NCBI RefSeq assembly: GCF_037038585.1
Contig: NC_092521.1
Coordinates: 75,417,398-75,481,397, forward strand
Direction of reading: 5' to 3'
Source: Patagioenas fasciata
Taxonomy: Eukaryota; Chordata; Aves; Columbiformes; Columbidae
Length of the DNA: 64,000 nt
Shown: positions 22,313-62,290 of the stretch, piece after piece
Numbering within the stretch: position 1 is the stretch's first letter
Layout: every line of letters starts with the position of its first letter
Notes under the pieces: generated by a model
Told to the model about the DNA's origin: nothing
The model's input: the letters and a program-made list of their open reading frames with translations, nothing else
The model's database searches: none
Made by a program: the position numbers and the translations under genes

Positions 22313-25300
22313 AAATATTTTGTTCTAGCTGATTTTATTTGAAACTTCATTGGATGATTGGTGAGATCTGCTCTGAGACATCACAGACCATTTCTTCTTC
22401 CTTTTGGGTAACTGCAGAGGTGATTTATCTGAGAATATGACCCTTAAAGTCAGGCTAAGTAGCGCATTGTGCACCCTAACCTGTCCTCAACAAGGGGGAC
22501 AAACTGAAGAAGTCCTGGAGAAGTCCCAGCTGATGTCCATGCACTGGAAAGAACTGATGGTGGGGCTCTTCCTCACATCTCAAGGGAGACAGAGGAAGTT
22601 GTAAAGTGCTATAGGGTTCTAGTGTTGAGCTCAGGAGGATTTGGTGCAAGGAAGCCAGAGGGCTGATAGAAAGCCTGGGGGAGAGGCATCTGAATACTGT
22701 GCTGCTGGTGCCTGGGCCTGACTTTAGCTCCTTCACAGCCCAAATATGTGTGCTGACAGATGAGCCCGTGCTCTGCCAGTTTTCCTGCTCCCCTGGACAA
22801 CACCCACATCTATGCACTCCACCTCCTTTGTTCTCCTTATTCGCAGTCCAGGTCTTTCTCTATATCAGATTAAACATTCAGTCATACCCTTACTGAATCA
22901 CACTTTCTCCATCCTTGTTTCTGTTCTCATTCTAAAGGACTTTCTACACCATATTATTCTTCCCTGTCAGTCACTATCTAATCTATCCTACAGCTGCTGC
23001 ACATTAATGTTACCTAAAAACCCTGCCAAAATATCTTACTCTCCTTTCATCTTCTGCACTCTTCTGTTCACTTATGTGAATATGGCTTGGGTCAGCACTT
23101 CTATACTGGCATCAAGCTGCTTCTCTTCTGGAAATCTCCTTCCTGAGATGTCCAAGTGATTTAGTTGTGGCTCAAGAACAGTTAAAAATAATAGCTTTGA
23201 AGGTGGGTTGCAGGACATGGACATACTTAAGGAGAGGGAGGTGCATTGCAACAGAGTGCAGTTTCTATTTAAAGAGTGAATGTGTATAGCTATGTGCATG
23301 TGCTGCCTATAGATGAGAGACAGTGGGCAGAATGAACCAATGAAAGATACTTAGGCAGCTGACCATGCAAGAGAAATTAGGTTCTAGAAAATTGTACAAG
23401 ACCAAATATGGCTTTGGTCTAGCTAGGAAGCTAATAAAACTGAGCTACATCTTTCACCATGATAGTCTTTGCTCACACTTAATGTAACTTTTCTTTATTT
23501 CTATCCACAGTTGTTCTGCTATGCATAAATGATTCTTCCAGGTTTAGTATAGAAGCACCTGGCACTCTATCTGGTGCCACATTAATGTGGCAGATGAGGG
23601 CTCCAGGGTACATCCTCACTAAGCAAATTTTACATCAGCTCTCTCACAGCTTGTCCCGTATGTCTTAGCACTTTTTTATCCTGTCTTTTTTTTTTTTTTT
23701 TTTAACGGTATCTTGCTCTCCTCAGCAGAGAGCTTACATTCAACACATCTGAAGGAAAGCATTTTTATTGTAATATTGTTCCTAGGAGGAACAATTAATT
23801 ATGTATAGATTCTTTTCCTATAAGCAGAAAAGGTCTAGCCCAATATACTTTTTCCTTCAATTTTAGAGCACATTGCAACCACGCTGTGAGCTGGGATCCC
23901 TTCCCCTTGCCAGGATTCACAAAGCAGGCTCTCTATGTCCTCAGCTGTCCTCTACGAAATAGCCAGGAGAACGACAATGTAAAGATGATCCTGGGACCTC
24001 CTAGATTGCAAACATGAGGAAGGAGAGAATCCTGACTGGTTCATTCCCCAAAACTTTCATGAGAGTCTTTTTAACGTGTTCTCTCAAACTGTCATTCAAA
24101 AGCAAATGATCCTCCTTACAAAAGCGACCCTCTGCAGGGTTCTGCATTAACCAGGACAGGTAGACAGACCTTCTGATTTCACACAACTCTTCAGATCCCA
24201 CTTAGGAAAATACTTTCAAGAGCTTTATAGATATTTAACATAAACTTCACTTGTTTATGATCTCTCTCACATATTATTTTCTACATCTAAAATTATTCTT
24301 AAAACCCTCTCTGTGCTTGTTATCACAATTTACTTCCATGTCTAAATAAGCCTTTGAAGAAAGTAAGTATGTAAGATTTAATTCTCTTCAATTAGATGTT
24401 AGTGCTGGAAATATATTCTCTCTTAAGAAATATGAAAAGTCTTAAAGACAGAAATTTCTAACCTCTGAGTTAAAAAACAAACTTTCCAAAATCTATATCC
24501 TTCCAAATTTTGTCTAGATGAGGAAGGCAAACAAAATAGAACCCAAGAACAATTTGAAAATTTGCATACACATTATTGAAATGGAACAATTAAATAATTA
24601 TTTGTTTTGTCACAGAAAACTGTAAATAATGCTATGTTAAGTATTTAATTGCTTTGTCATGGTCCAAGACAACTATTCATCATAAAGTAGCATTTTGAAA
24701 GTAATTCCTATCAGAGCCCTAAATATATCAATGGAAATAGCATGCAGGTGTATCAAGGTGACACATTTGTATTGCTCCTGTTGTGGTACTGAACATCTAT
24801 ACAACATACACAGTGAGGAAGGGTCTCCAAGACAGAGTTCCTCAAGAAGAGTCGACACACACCCGGTGTTGTGAGGCAAGAGTGATGCCTGGCTGTCCAT
24901 GCAACCTCTGCCCCACAAGCTGCCACCCTGACCACAAGTGCGACTGAATGGCTTGCAAACCACCTCCCATGCTTTCTCCATTTACCACCCGGCTGTTTTA
25001 TGTAGGCAGCTAGAAAAGGATTTTTATGTGTATGAGCATGCCCAGCTGGAAGCTGCAGCTGTTCAGCTGTTGATTTATGGTCTGTTCAGCTTCTCTGACA
25101 CGGGGCTGGCAACCCTTGTGAGAGTGGGGGAGGCTGGAGTGAAAAGAGGAGGCGGCTGGTTGTTGACAGCTGTTCCAGCCTCTGCACTTTAATTTGCTCT
25201 GAATATGCCTCAACACCCTACATTTGGCTGACAAGCAGTGCTTATCAGAAGAGGATGATGAACCATGAAGGAGCCAAGTAGAAGATTTGAGGAGGAAAAA

Positions 25301-25703
25301 ATGACATGATTTTAGCCTGTTCAGGGTTACTTGTGCCAGACCTTCCTGGATGTGAGACAGAAGCCATTGCAGAGAAGGTAAAAGCCCATGTTTCCAGAGG
25401 AGAGATTACTAGCATGCCCTAAATCATGCCTTGTAAGAATCAGAAACTCCTGTTCTGCTTTTCCATTTGTCTCCCCATTGTGATCAGCTCCATTTGTGAG
25501 AGGAAAACTCTATCTCTGCTTTCCTGTTCAGGAATGTATTTACTGGGAAAAAAAAAAAAAAGAAAAGAGAGACGAGAGTGCATCTAAGGAAATTTCCTCC
25601 CTTTTACCTCTTCCCCAACACTGTGTCCTGGTGACCAGCACACTCTGAAGGTCACTTGTTTGAGCTGTATCTCCTTGGCTAGACAGCCTTTCTCTCATGA
25701 CCC

Positions 25704-27478
25704 CACAGAATGACAGAATCACAGAATGTTAGCGATTGGAAGGGACCTCGAAAGATCATCTAGTCCAATCCCCCTGCTGGAGCAGGAACACCTAGATGAG
25801 GCTACACATGAAGGTGTCCAGGTGGTAAAGGTTGAGGGATGCCTTGTCTGCAGTGACCATGAGATGGTGGAGTTCAGGATCTCACACGGCAGGAACAGAA
25901 TACCGAGCAGAATTGCAACCCTGGACTTCAGTAGGGCCAACTTTGGCCTTTTCAAGCAACTGCTAGGGGAAATCCCATGGGTGAGGCTGCTTGAAGGTAA
26001 AGGGGTTCAAGATTGGTTAGCATTCAGGGACTGCTTCTTCCAAGCTCAAGATCAGAGCATCCCAACACCTAGGAAGTCAAGGAAGGGAGCCAGGAGACCT
26101 GTGTGGTTAAACAGGGAACTGCTGGGTAAGCTCAAGTGGAAGAGGAGCGTTTATAGATCATGTAAGGAGGGGCTGGCCACTTGGAAAGAATATAAGGCTG
26201 TTGCCAGAGAGTGTAGGGAGGCAACTAGGAAAATTAAAGCCTCTTCAGAATTAAACCTGGCAAAAGGGGTCAAGGACAACAGAAAGAGCTTCTTCAAATA
26301 CATGGCAGATAAAACTAACACCAGAGGCAATGTAGGCCCACTGATGAATGAGGTGGGTGCCCTGGTGACAGAAGATACAGAGAAGGCAGGGTTACTGAAC
26401 GCCTTCTTTGTCTCTGTCTACTCTGCCGGAGGCTGTCCTGGGGAGCCCCGTACTGCTGAGGCCCCAGAGGAAGGCAGGACAATGGAGGAGTTTGCCTCGG
26501 TTGATGAGGAATGGGTTAGGGAGCAATTAGGCAATCTGGACATCCATAAATCCATGGGTCTGGATGGGATGCACCCACGGGTGCTGAGGGAGCTGTCTGA
26601 GGTCGTTGGTAGATCACTCTCCATCATCTTTGCTAAGTTGTGGGAGATAGAAGAGGTGCCTGAGGACTGGAGGAAAGCAAATGTCTCTCCAGCCTTCAAA
26701 AAGGGCAAGAAGGAGGACCCGGGTAACTGTAGACCAATCAGCCCCACCTCCATTCCTGGATAGGTGATGGAACAACTTATCCTTGGTGCCATCTCAAGGC
26801 ATATCAAGGATAAGAGGGTTATTAGGGGCAATCAACATGGCTTCACCAAGGGAAGGTCGTGCTTGACCAATCTCATAGCCTTTTATGAGGACATAACCAG
26901 GTGGATAGATGATGGTAAAGCTGTGGATGTGGTCTATCTTAACTTCAGTAAAGCATTTGACACAGTCTTCCACAGCATCCTTGCTGCTAAACTGAGGAAA
27001 TGTGGTTTGGACGATCAGGTAGTGAGGTGAACTGGGAACTGGCTGAAGGAAAGAAGCCAGAGAGTTGTGGTCAATGGGGCAGAGTCTAGCTGGAGACCTG
27101 TATCTAGTAGGGTCCCTCAAGGGTCAGTACTGGGACCAGTACTATTCAATATATTCATCAGTGACTTGGATGAGGGAGTTGAGTGTACTATCAGCAAGTT
27201 TACTGATGACACCAAGCTGGGAGGAGTGGCTGACACTCCAAAAGGCTGTGCTGCCATCCAGTGAGACCTGGACAGGTTGGAGAGTTGGGTGGGAAAAAAT
27301 TTAATTAAATATAACAACGGTAAGTGTAGAGTCTTGCAATAACAACCCCAGGTACCAATATAAGTTGGGGAAAAACCTGTTAGAGAGCAGTGTAGGGAAA
27401 AGGGACGTGGGGGTCCTGGTGGACAGCAGGATGACCATGAGCCAGCACTGTGCCCTTGTGGCCAGGAAGGCTAATGGC
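25704..27478 (-). mobile_element. Rearranged CR1 LINE with inverted 5' part (twin-priming-like)
   Basis: Plus strand 25704-25827 is the reverse complement of a CR1 3' end (ACAGAATCACAGAATGTTAG, AGATCATCTAGTCCAATCCC, AGGCTACACATGAAGGTGTC). From about 25830 the sequence switches to sense CR1 ORF2. It contains the endonuclease end CSDHEMVEF, linker SMGLDGMHPRVLRELSEVVG, RT NCRPIS, QHGFTKGRSCLTNL, motif A changed to [26 protein letters not shown], motif C changed to FTDDTKL, and KCRVL. It stops at GGAAGGCTAATGGCA, before the 3' UTR. Read on the minus strand, this is an inverted 5' part joined to a correctly oriented 3' tail. A 345-codon frame (25726-26763) is still open; in-frame stops at 26761, 27028 and 27262 break the rest. 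Confidence 0.87.
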
Positions 27479-30400
27479 ACCCAGCTCAAGGCCAGTTTTC
27501 TTTTTTCGGTTCTTTCCTCTTCCTGCCTTCAGCAAATACATGACTGATCAGAAATACTGCTGAACCCTGCTCTCTGTGTCTTCTCCATCCATCCAATAGG
27601 ACACAAAGGGTATGAAGGAGCTCAGAGCTGAGGTGCATGAAGGAGGTGATGTATCAGATGCTTGCAGTGAGACTGTGGATGACCAGAATGAAGGTCATAT
27701 GGGACAAAATCCTGGAGATGTCCTGGAGAGTGTGAACCACTGAAGAACCTCTTGGTTGCCTCTCAGCTACAGCACTGACCTGGTGGAATAACACCCATGG
27801 CAACTCCCAGCTTCAGAGAGCAGAGCTAAGGTTGCATAACACAGGTATGCCGTGTTTGCATGTCATAATTTCCAGCGGTGTAAACTGAGCCATATTAAAT
27901 GTATGAGACACTAGCTGCCTTTACCTGCATTAATGAGTTTAGAGAGTTCATAAAAAAAAAAAAAAGTAAACATTGGGTAACACTGCCCTAAGCACTTAGG
28001 TACTCAATTCAATTGCCATTATTTACCAAAACATATGAACCATTCATGGATTTCGAATTGCAGTCATCAGGACGTCAAAGTCATCAACTACAAGGTTACC
28101 AAAGACCTAAGCACTGCCACTCTTGCAAAATAAAAAATGTATTTAGCTGAAGCTGAAATTGAAACATAATCTTAATCCAAGAGAGAGCTGCGGCTGTATT
28201 TTTCTGTTGCATTAAGAAGATTAATTTGGCAGAAGTTAAGCTCCCTTGCGATCTAGCTAATCACTGGGGCAGTTTAGGTGCAGCTGGGCTGAACCCCTGA
28301 GTGGTGCCCAATTACACCAAATAACCTCAAGTCGGCACTATAAGTCTGATCGTGCTCGACAGCTGGTATAACGTTCAGTTCACACAGATTTATGGATTCA
28401 CTGATAGTTCTGAGACAGTTGTGACCACTGAATTTATGTGCTTGTACAGATTCACAAATAGTATAATATATATTATAAGTCTGAGTGCATCCAATAAGAA
28501 ATTCTCACAACTAGATCCACAAATAATGAGATTTATTATATCAACAGGTACAACTTATTTTAGATGTTGTTAATAAATACAATGTCTGCAAAAAAAACCA
28601 CTTTAGTTGCAAAATACACTTTAGTTGAAAACAAATGTTTCAAGAAATAACTATTGGTACCAAATATATATAAATTCTAAGATGACTGTATAGCACTGTT
28701 GATGTGATTACAAATGCAAGCTTTAAGTCTAAGTGTCCCAGGCAAAACCTGGCACAACCAAGTGCACAAATCTTACCCAAGAGTGTCCTCCTGAGGGCAG
28801 GGAAGATAAGACTCAGCCCATCAACTGGTCCCAGAAGTCTTATTATGCTGCTCCCTTGACTTCTCAGTGATGGGGTCTTTCCCCCACCCTTCCTCTATTA
28901 TTTTTTACTACTTCCTACATTCAGGTGGAGCTTGAGTGACTCTTGTCATACTTACCTTTGTTGCTGATTGGTTTAAAACTCTCACTTTGATTTTTAAGGT
29001 AAAAACTCAACTGAGCTTGCTCAGAGGGGCTTTGTGGGTGTGATGGGGGTGAGTATCCTTTGAGATGGAGGTGTGTTTTGTAATTGTAATGAGATTATAA
29101 TGTTCAAAGTTCATTCATCAAACAAATTTCTGGCTCAGTAACTAGCACTTTGGACAGAAATGAACACTCATCCTCTTTAATTAACAGCAGCTACACCTTA
29201 CCTTTAAAATTGGCAGTGGCTATACCATCTGGTTCCTGTACTTGCCTTGTTATACAGGGCCTGGCTACGCTATCTTCATACCACTCCACTTCCCCATTCA
29301 TCTTAATTGCCAGTACACTGAGCTCCCCCATGCACAACCATCCAAGGCTACAGGCCAGGTAGGGGTGGGGATGAAACCATATAGAGCAGCTTTCTTCCCC
29401 GCCACACTGCCTTATATGCTAAAGATATGGATATAGCTTTATGCTGAGCAAGCATAATCTTGATAATTAGTTTCAGTAATTTGCCCCCTCACTAATTATT
29501 CCATAGTTTTCTGTGACAAGCAGCTAGATTAAAACACTTTATAAAAGATTAATTAAATGACCTCAGAAGTAATGAGGCTACATTTTTAGTCATTAGTTCT
29601 ATAACTTCAAAGTTAAATACTATCTTAAAGAAACTGAAGTCACGAAAAATAGCAGATATAAGGACATCATGTTACTGGCATAAGACAGGCAATGCTAGCA
29701 TGAGGCATTTTAATATGACATTAATAATCTGAATCAAGCATCTGAACTTCACCACAGCAAACAAGGCATTGTGTCTCTTGAGGTTACGATCTTCTCAATG
29801 TCTGGGTTCTCACAAGTTCACCAGTGTGAAAGAAGCTCTTCTGAAAATAAAAAAAAAAACAATTTCTGATGATCAAAACTGTATTTGATTTTCAAACCTC
29901 CTGAGTCTTACCTTCAGTGAATAGTTTCATTCAGTAGAAGACAAAAGAATTCAAATCAACCAGTCTTTTTAAAAAATTAATCCTTGCGAAGGAAATTCTT
30001 GCTTTAAGAAGACAAGATTAGAAACATGCTTTATTTAGCTTTCTCACTGGAGATGCTGGAAACAGAGAGTAAGAGCTGATGTTAAAGATGATAATCTTTC
30101 TTGTCCTTGTGCCACAACAGGCCACTGGGTGTTATTATTCTGTCTACAGGATCAGAGATTAAGTCAGTGAGAGGCAACCACTTCTGAGAAGACTGTAGCT
30201 ACTTCAGGAGACAGCCTGGCCCCTTTCAAGACAGTGTTGGGATTGACAAGAGCCTCAGGAATACTGTGTCTCTCCTCAATCAAAAGCTGCTTTTGAGTTA
30301 TTGCTTCTTGTAGACCAGTGGTCTCTACCAGCTAGACCTCAAAATGAAGTTGGAGACAATTTTAGCGAAGTGGAAAATCAGGCCCTCTCAGAAGCACTGA

Positions 30401-32079
30401 CTTTAAAAGATGGAAGCAGGACAGAACGGGAAATAATGAAAACAACTAATGAAACTGCAGAGCTTGGAATTGCCTCTGTGAGATTGGTCCTTGTGTCTTT
30501 TTTTTCTTTATTTTAATTTTTTGTTCTTTTTTTTTTTTCCTTCTCAAAACACTGATGTGTACTTATATATTAAAACTGTTAAGTCAGTGGCTTGAATATG
30601 TGAACTTCACCCATTGTGTGCAAAGTCAGAACACAGAACTAAAAAAGATTGAAATCTGGGCTCTATGGCTTCCTCAGCATTCTCAGTACTTCAAACTGAA
30701 TCTACAAAGTAACCACTCTAACCACAAGCATACCGCGCTGGCTAGGCTTGCGGAAATACTCTCTTTGCTGAACCTGAGCCATCGTAGAGACAAGAATGCG
30801 AAGTATTCAGGGCTAGAAGAAAGAGACAGTATAATTCTGTGGTTTACTTCTTGTAGCATTTATATAAGAACAGAGTTGAGGGACCCGTTTATTTGTCTCC
30901 ATTAAAATTCAATTAAAACCAAACCAAACCAAAAATATCCAAAATCCTTTGGGAAGATGAACTATAAAACCAAGGACTGCTACCTGTGACTCAAGTGGCT
31001 GAAATCTGTGCTGAAGAGGCATATACCTGGTTGACCACACCAGTTAGGAGGGCATTTTGGTTTCATCAGATGGAAATTCTGGTGAATATGGTTTTATATG
31101 AGACAAGCTTAACAGCTCTTTCATGTGGTCAGGTTTTAGTTTATTGTGTACTTTTATGTGTAGTTTGGCTGTTGTTCCTGGAAACAGATCTGTTCCTTAA
31201 CAAAAGCAAATGGATTACTTGCTCGTTCTAAATCACTTCCAACAATAAACATCAGGCTGTCACCCTCAAATCAGTTTATCTTGTTCTGAAGTCTAAAAGT
31301 ATAGTAAGAAAATACAGCTGTATCAAATACAACTGTCCTCTGCTAACAAATTAGTATTGTTCTCTCATCCTCTCTCCACCCCCTTCTTAGTACCAGTTCT
31401 GATGACAAAGCTCCTTCAAAATGAACTGCTGAAAACTATCATTTTTCTTCCTAGTGCAGTTTTCTGCCGAATTAATAAAGTAAATTGGCTCACTGATCCA
31501 TATCAGGTCTGGTGCAAAGGAGCAGAGAGAAAGGGAGTAACAGGATTACAGAGAGTGGGACCTCTCCTTTCCTCCTCACCTGTGGCAGTCAATTGTTAGA
31601 TCACCCAGGACATACCAGACAACTGCATTGGAGAGCTGTCGTAACTGGGATTCCCTGATAGAATTTGTCATCGTGCGTCTACACCATTCTCCCTTCTGTG
31701 CTGCAGCCAGGTAAGGGCTGTCTCCGGCTGACTGGTGACTCGAGGACCACTGGAGACTCTGGGAGTACCCGAGGGAGAGGACACTTGATCCCTATGCATG
31801 CTGAAGCTGCTCAAGGAGAAGGCCAAATCGCGGGATTAGGAAGAGAACAGCTATGAGCATCACTCTGGAAGGCTGGCTGTTAAAGCAGATCTTTACACGA
31901 CGCCAGAAACAGTGTATCTGCATTCGATCCCAGCCCACCGTGATGACGGCACATGAAACCCAGCCATTCAAACTCACTAAAAACCTGAGTATCCAGCAGA
32001 AACACAGTACTTCACGGTACTTTCTTGGCGCTAGAAACAGAGGTAGCAGAGCCTCCCCTTGCTCATCAACCGCATCCTT
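27479..32079 (+). other. Intergenic DNA upstream of TENT4A: no recognised gene
   Basis: Simple tracts occur (poly(A) 27950-27964, T-rich 30498-30540, A/C-rich 30904-30935). Open frames such as 30301-30516 and 31853-32671 have no supporting signature; the latter runs through the CpG island and is treated as chance. No LTR or LINE end was recognised. Confidence 0.5.
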
Positions 32080-32160
32080 ATGTCTGTGCACCCCGGGCCC
32101 CCTCCTTCCTGCGGGAGGCCAGCACAGCCCGGCTCAACCCCCGCACGAGTTCGAGGGCTC

Positions 32161-32210
32161 CCGAACTTTTCCGAGGGTTTCCGAACCTTTCCGAGCACTC
32201 CCGACGCCCC
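32161..32210 (+). repeat. Five-unit 10-bp phased repeat starting CCGA
   Basis: CCGA occurs at 32161, 32171, 32181, 32191 and 32201, exactly 10 bp apart. The units are CCGAACTTTT, CCGAGGGTTT, CCGAACCTTT, CCGAGCACTC and CCGACGCCCC. It lies at the upstream edge of the CpG island, before the NRF1-like sites. Confidence 0.85.
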
Positions 32211-32215
32211 CTCAG

Positions 32216-32230
32216 GCACGCATGCGCCGT
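32216..32230 (+). promoter_or_regulatory. NRF1-like site 1
   Basis: GCACGCATGCGCCGT resembles the NRF1 palindrome (Y)GCGCAYGCGC(R) with one changed position. Confidence 0.55.
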
Positions 32231-32314
32231 AGCGAGGAAAGCCTTTGCGACGTCCTTCTCCCTCCCGCTTCCCACCGGCCTCGGCGGGCCCGGCCCCGCC
32301 CCCCGGGGCGGCTA

Positions 32315-32328
32315 GCGCGCATGTGCGG
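32315..32328 (+). promoter_or_regulatory. NRF1-like site 2
   Basis: GCGCGCATGTGCGG fits the GCGCA(Y)GYGC core of NRF1 sites. Confidence 0.5.
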
Positions 32329-32368
32329 TTGCCAGGGCGGCCGTCTCCAGTGGAGGTTTAAAATCTGC

Positions 32369-32382
32369 GGGGCATGCGCAGT
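32369..32382 (+). promoter_or_regulatory. NRF1-like site 3
   Basis: GGGGCATGCGCAGT contains GCATGCGCA, a strong NRF1 half-site. It is the third such site within 170 bp. Confidence 0.5.
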
Positions 32383-32556
32383 CCCGGTTCTGGCCCTGGC
32401 GAGGGGGACGCCACATTGGAACGGCGAGGGGAGCTCTTCGGGCAGCGCCGGGCCGGGTACAGTTTGCGCCGCCTCAGCTCCTCCCGAGCCGCGCTCGCCT
32501 GGCCTCGCCCGGCTCTGCCCCCCGCCTGCGGCCGCCTTCCCTCCTCCCCGCGACAC

Positions 32557-32583
32557 ATGCTGCTGCTCCCGGCCCGCGTCTAG
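32557..32583 (+). CDS. Possible upstream ORF in the TENT4A leader
   Basis: ATG at 32557 encodes MLLLPARV and stops with TAG at 32581-32583, 111 nt before the TENT4A start. The start context is weak (C at -3, C at +4). A further in-frame ATG lies at 32374. Whether it is in the mRNA depends on the unknown transcription start. Confidence 0.3.
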   Translation: MLLLPARV

Positions 32584-61714
<29,131 letters not shown>

Positions 61715-61853
61715 TTCATAGAATCGTTTTGGTTAGAAAAGACCTTTAAGATCGACTCCAGCCATTAATCTAACACTGCCAAGTCTACCACTAAACCATA
61801 TCCCTAAACAACACATCTGCGTGTCTTTTAAACACCTCCTGGGGTGGAGCATG
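61715..61853 (-). mobile_element. CR1 3' end fragment, antisense
   Basis: TTCATAGAATCGTTTTGGTT, AGAAAAGACCTTTAAGATCG, CCACTAAACCATATCCCTAA and TCTTTTAAACACCTCCTGGG form a short, 5'-truncated CR1 tail. Confidence 0.87.
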
Positions 61854-61959
61854 AGTGAAGTATGGCAAATAAATAGGATATTATTTTAAAAAAGGCCGTT
61901 CTAGCATTTGACCAAGCTGATCGTACTCTTCACTGATATACCCTGGTCTTGAAATGCAA

Positions 61960-62290
61960 GAATCATAGAATCATTTAGTTTGGAAAATACCTCTAAGATT
62001 GAGTCCCACTGTTATAACCCTTTCTGTGAAGAAAGTTTTCCAGATATCCAGTATAAACCCCCCCTGGCACAACTTGAGGCTGTTTCCTCTGGTCCTATCA
62101 CTTGCTACTTGTGAGAAGAGACCAACACCCTCCATGCTACAGCCTCCTTTCAGGTAGTTGTAGACAGTGATAAGGTCTCCCCTCAGCCTCCTTTTCTCCA
62201 GGCTAAACAGCCCCAGTTCCTTCAGTGGCTCCTTGTAGAACTTGTTCTCTAGACCTTTCACCAGCTTTGTTGCTCTTCATTGGACACAAG
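61960..62290 (-). mobile_element. CR1 3' part with internal deletion, antisense
   Basis: The tail AGAATCATAGAATCATTTAG, TTTGGAAAATACC joins at about 62011 to TAACCCTTTCTGTGAAGAAA. It continues through CACTTGCTACTTGTGAGAAG, AGGTAGTTGTAGACAGTGAT and CCAGGCTAAACAGCCCCAGT, and fades near TTCATTGGACAC. About 120 bp of the usual 3' UTR is missing at the join. It is the same subfamily as 16383-16785. Confidence 0.88.

Larger units (their letters stand above)
21130..25703 (+). other. Intergenic DNA without a recognised gene or repeat family
   Basis: Apart from the speculative minus-strand frame at 22010-22312 and simple tracts (T run at about 23688-23704, poly(A) at 25549-25562), nothing was recognised. 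Other small frames here lack family signatures. Confidence 0.5.

Noticed and set aside
25726-26763. 345-codon frame as a host gene
   Set aside because: It is CR1 ORF2 (endonuclease end and start of reverse transcriptase) fused to an antisense CR1 tail at its N terminus, hence transposon-derived.
28330-29440. Possible antisense retroviral LTR remnant
   Set aside because: Some AT-rich and CT-rich blocks resemble LTR layout, but no TG...CA ends, target duplication or recognisable family motif could be found.
30301-30516. 71-codon frame with acidic, protein-like composition
   Set aside because: It has no promoter, splice or poly(A) context, no recognised domain, and is short enough to be chance.
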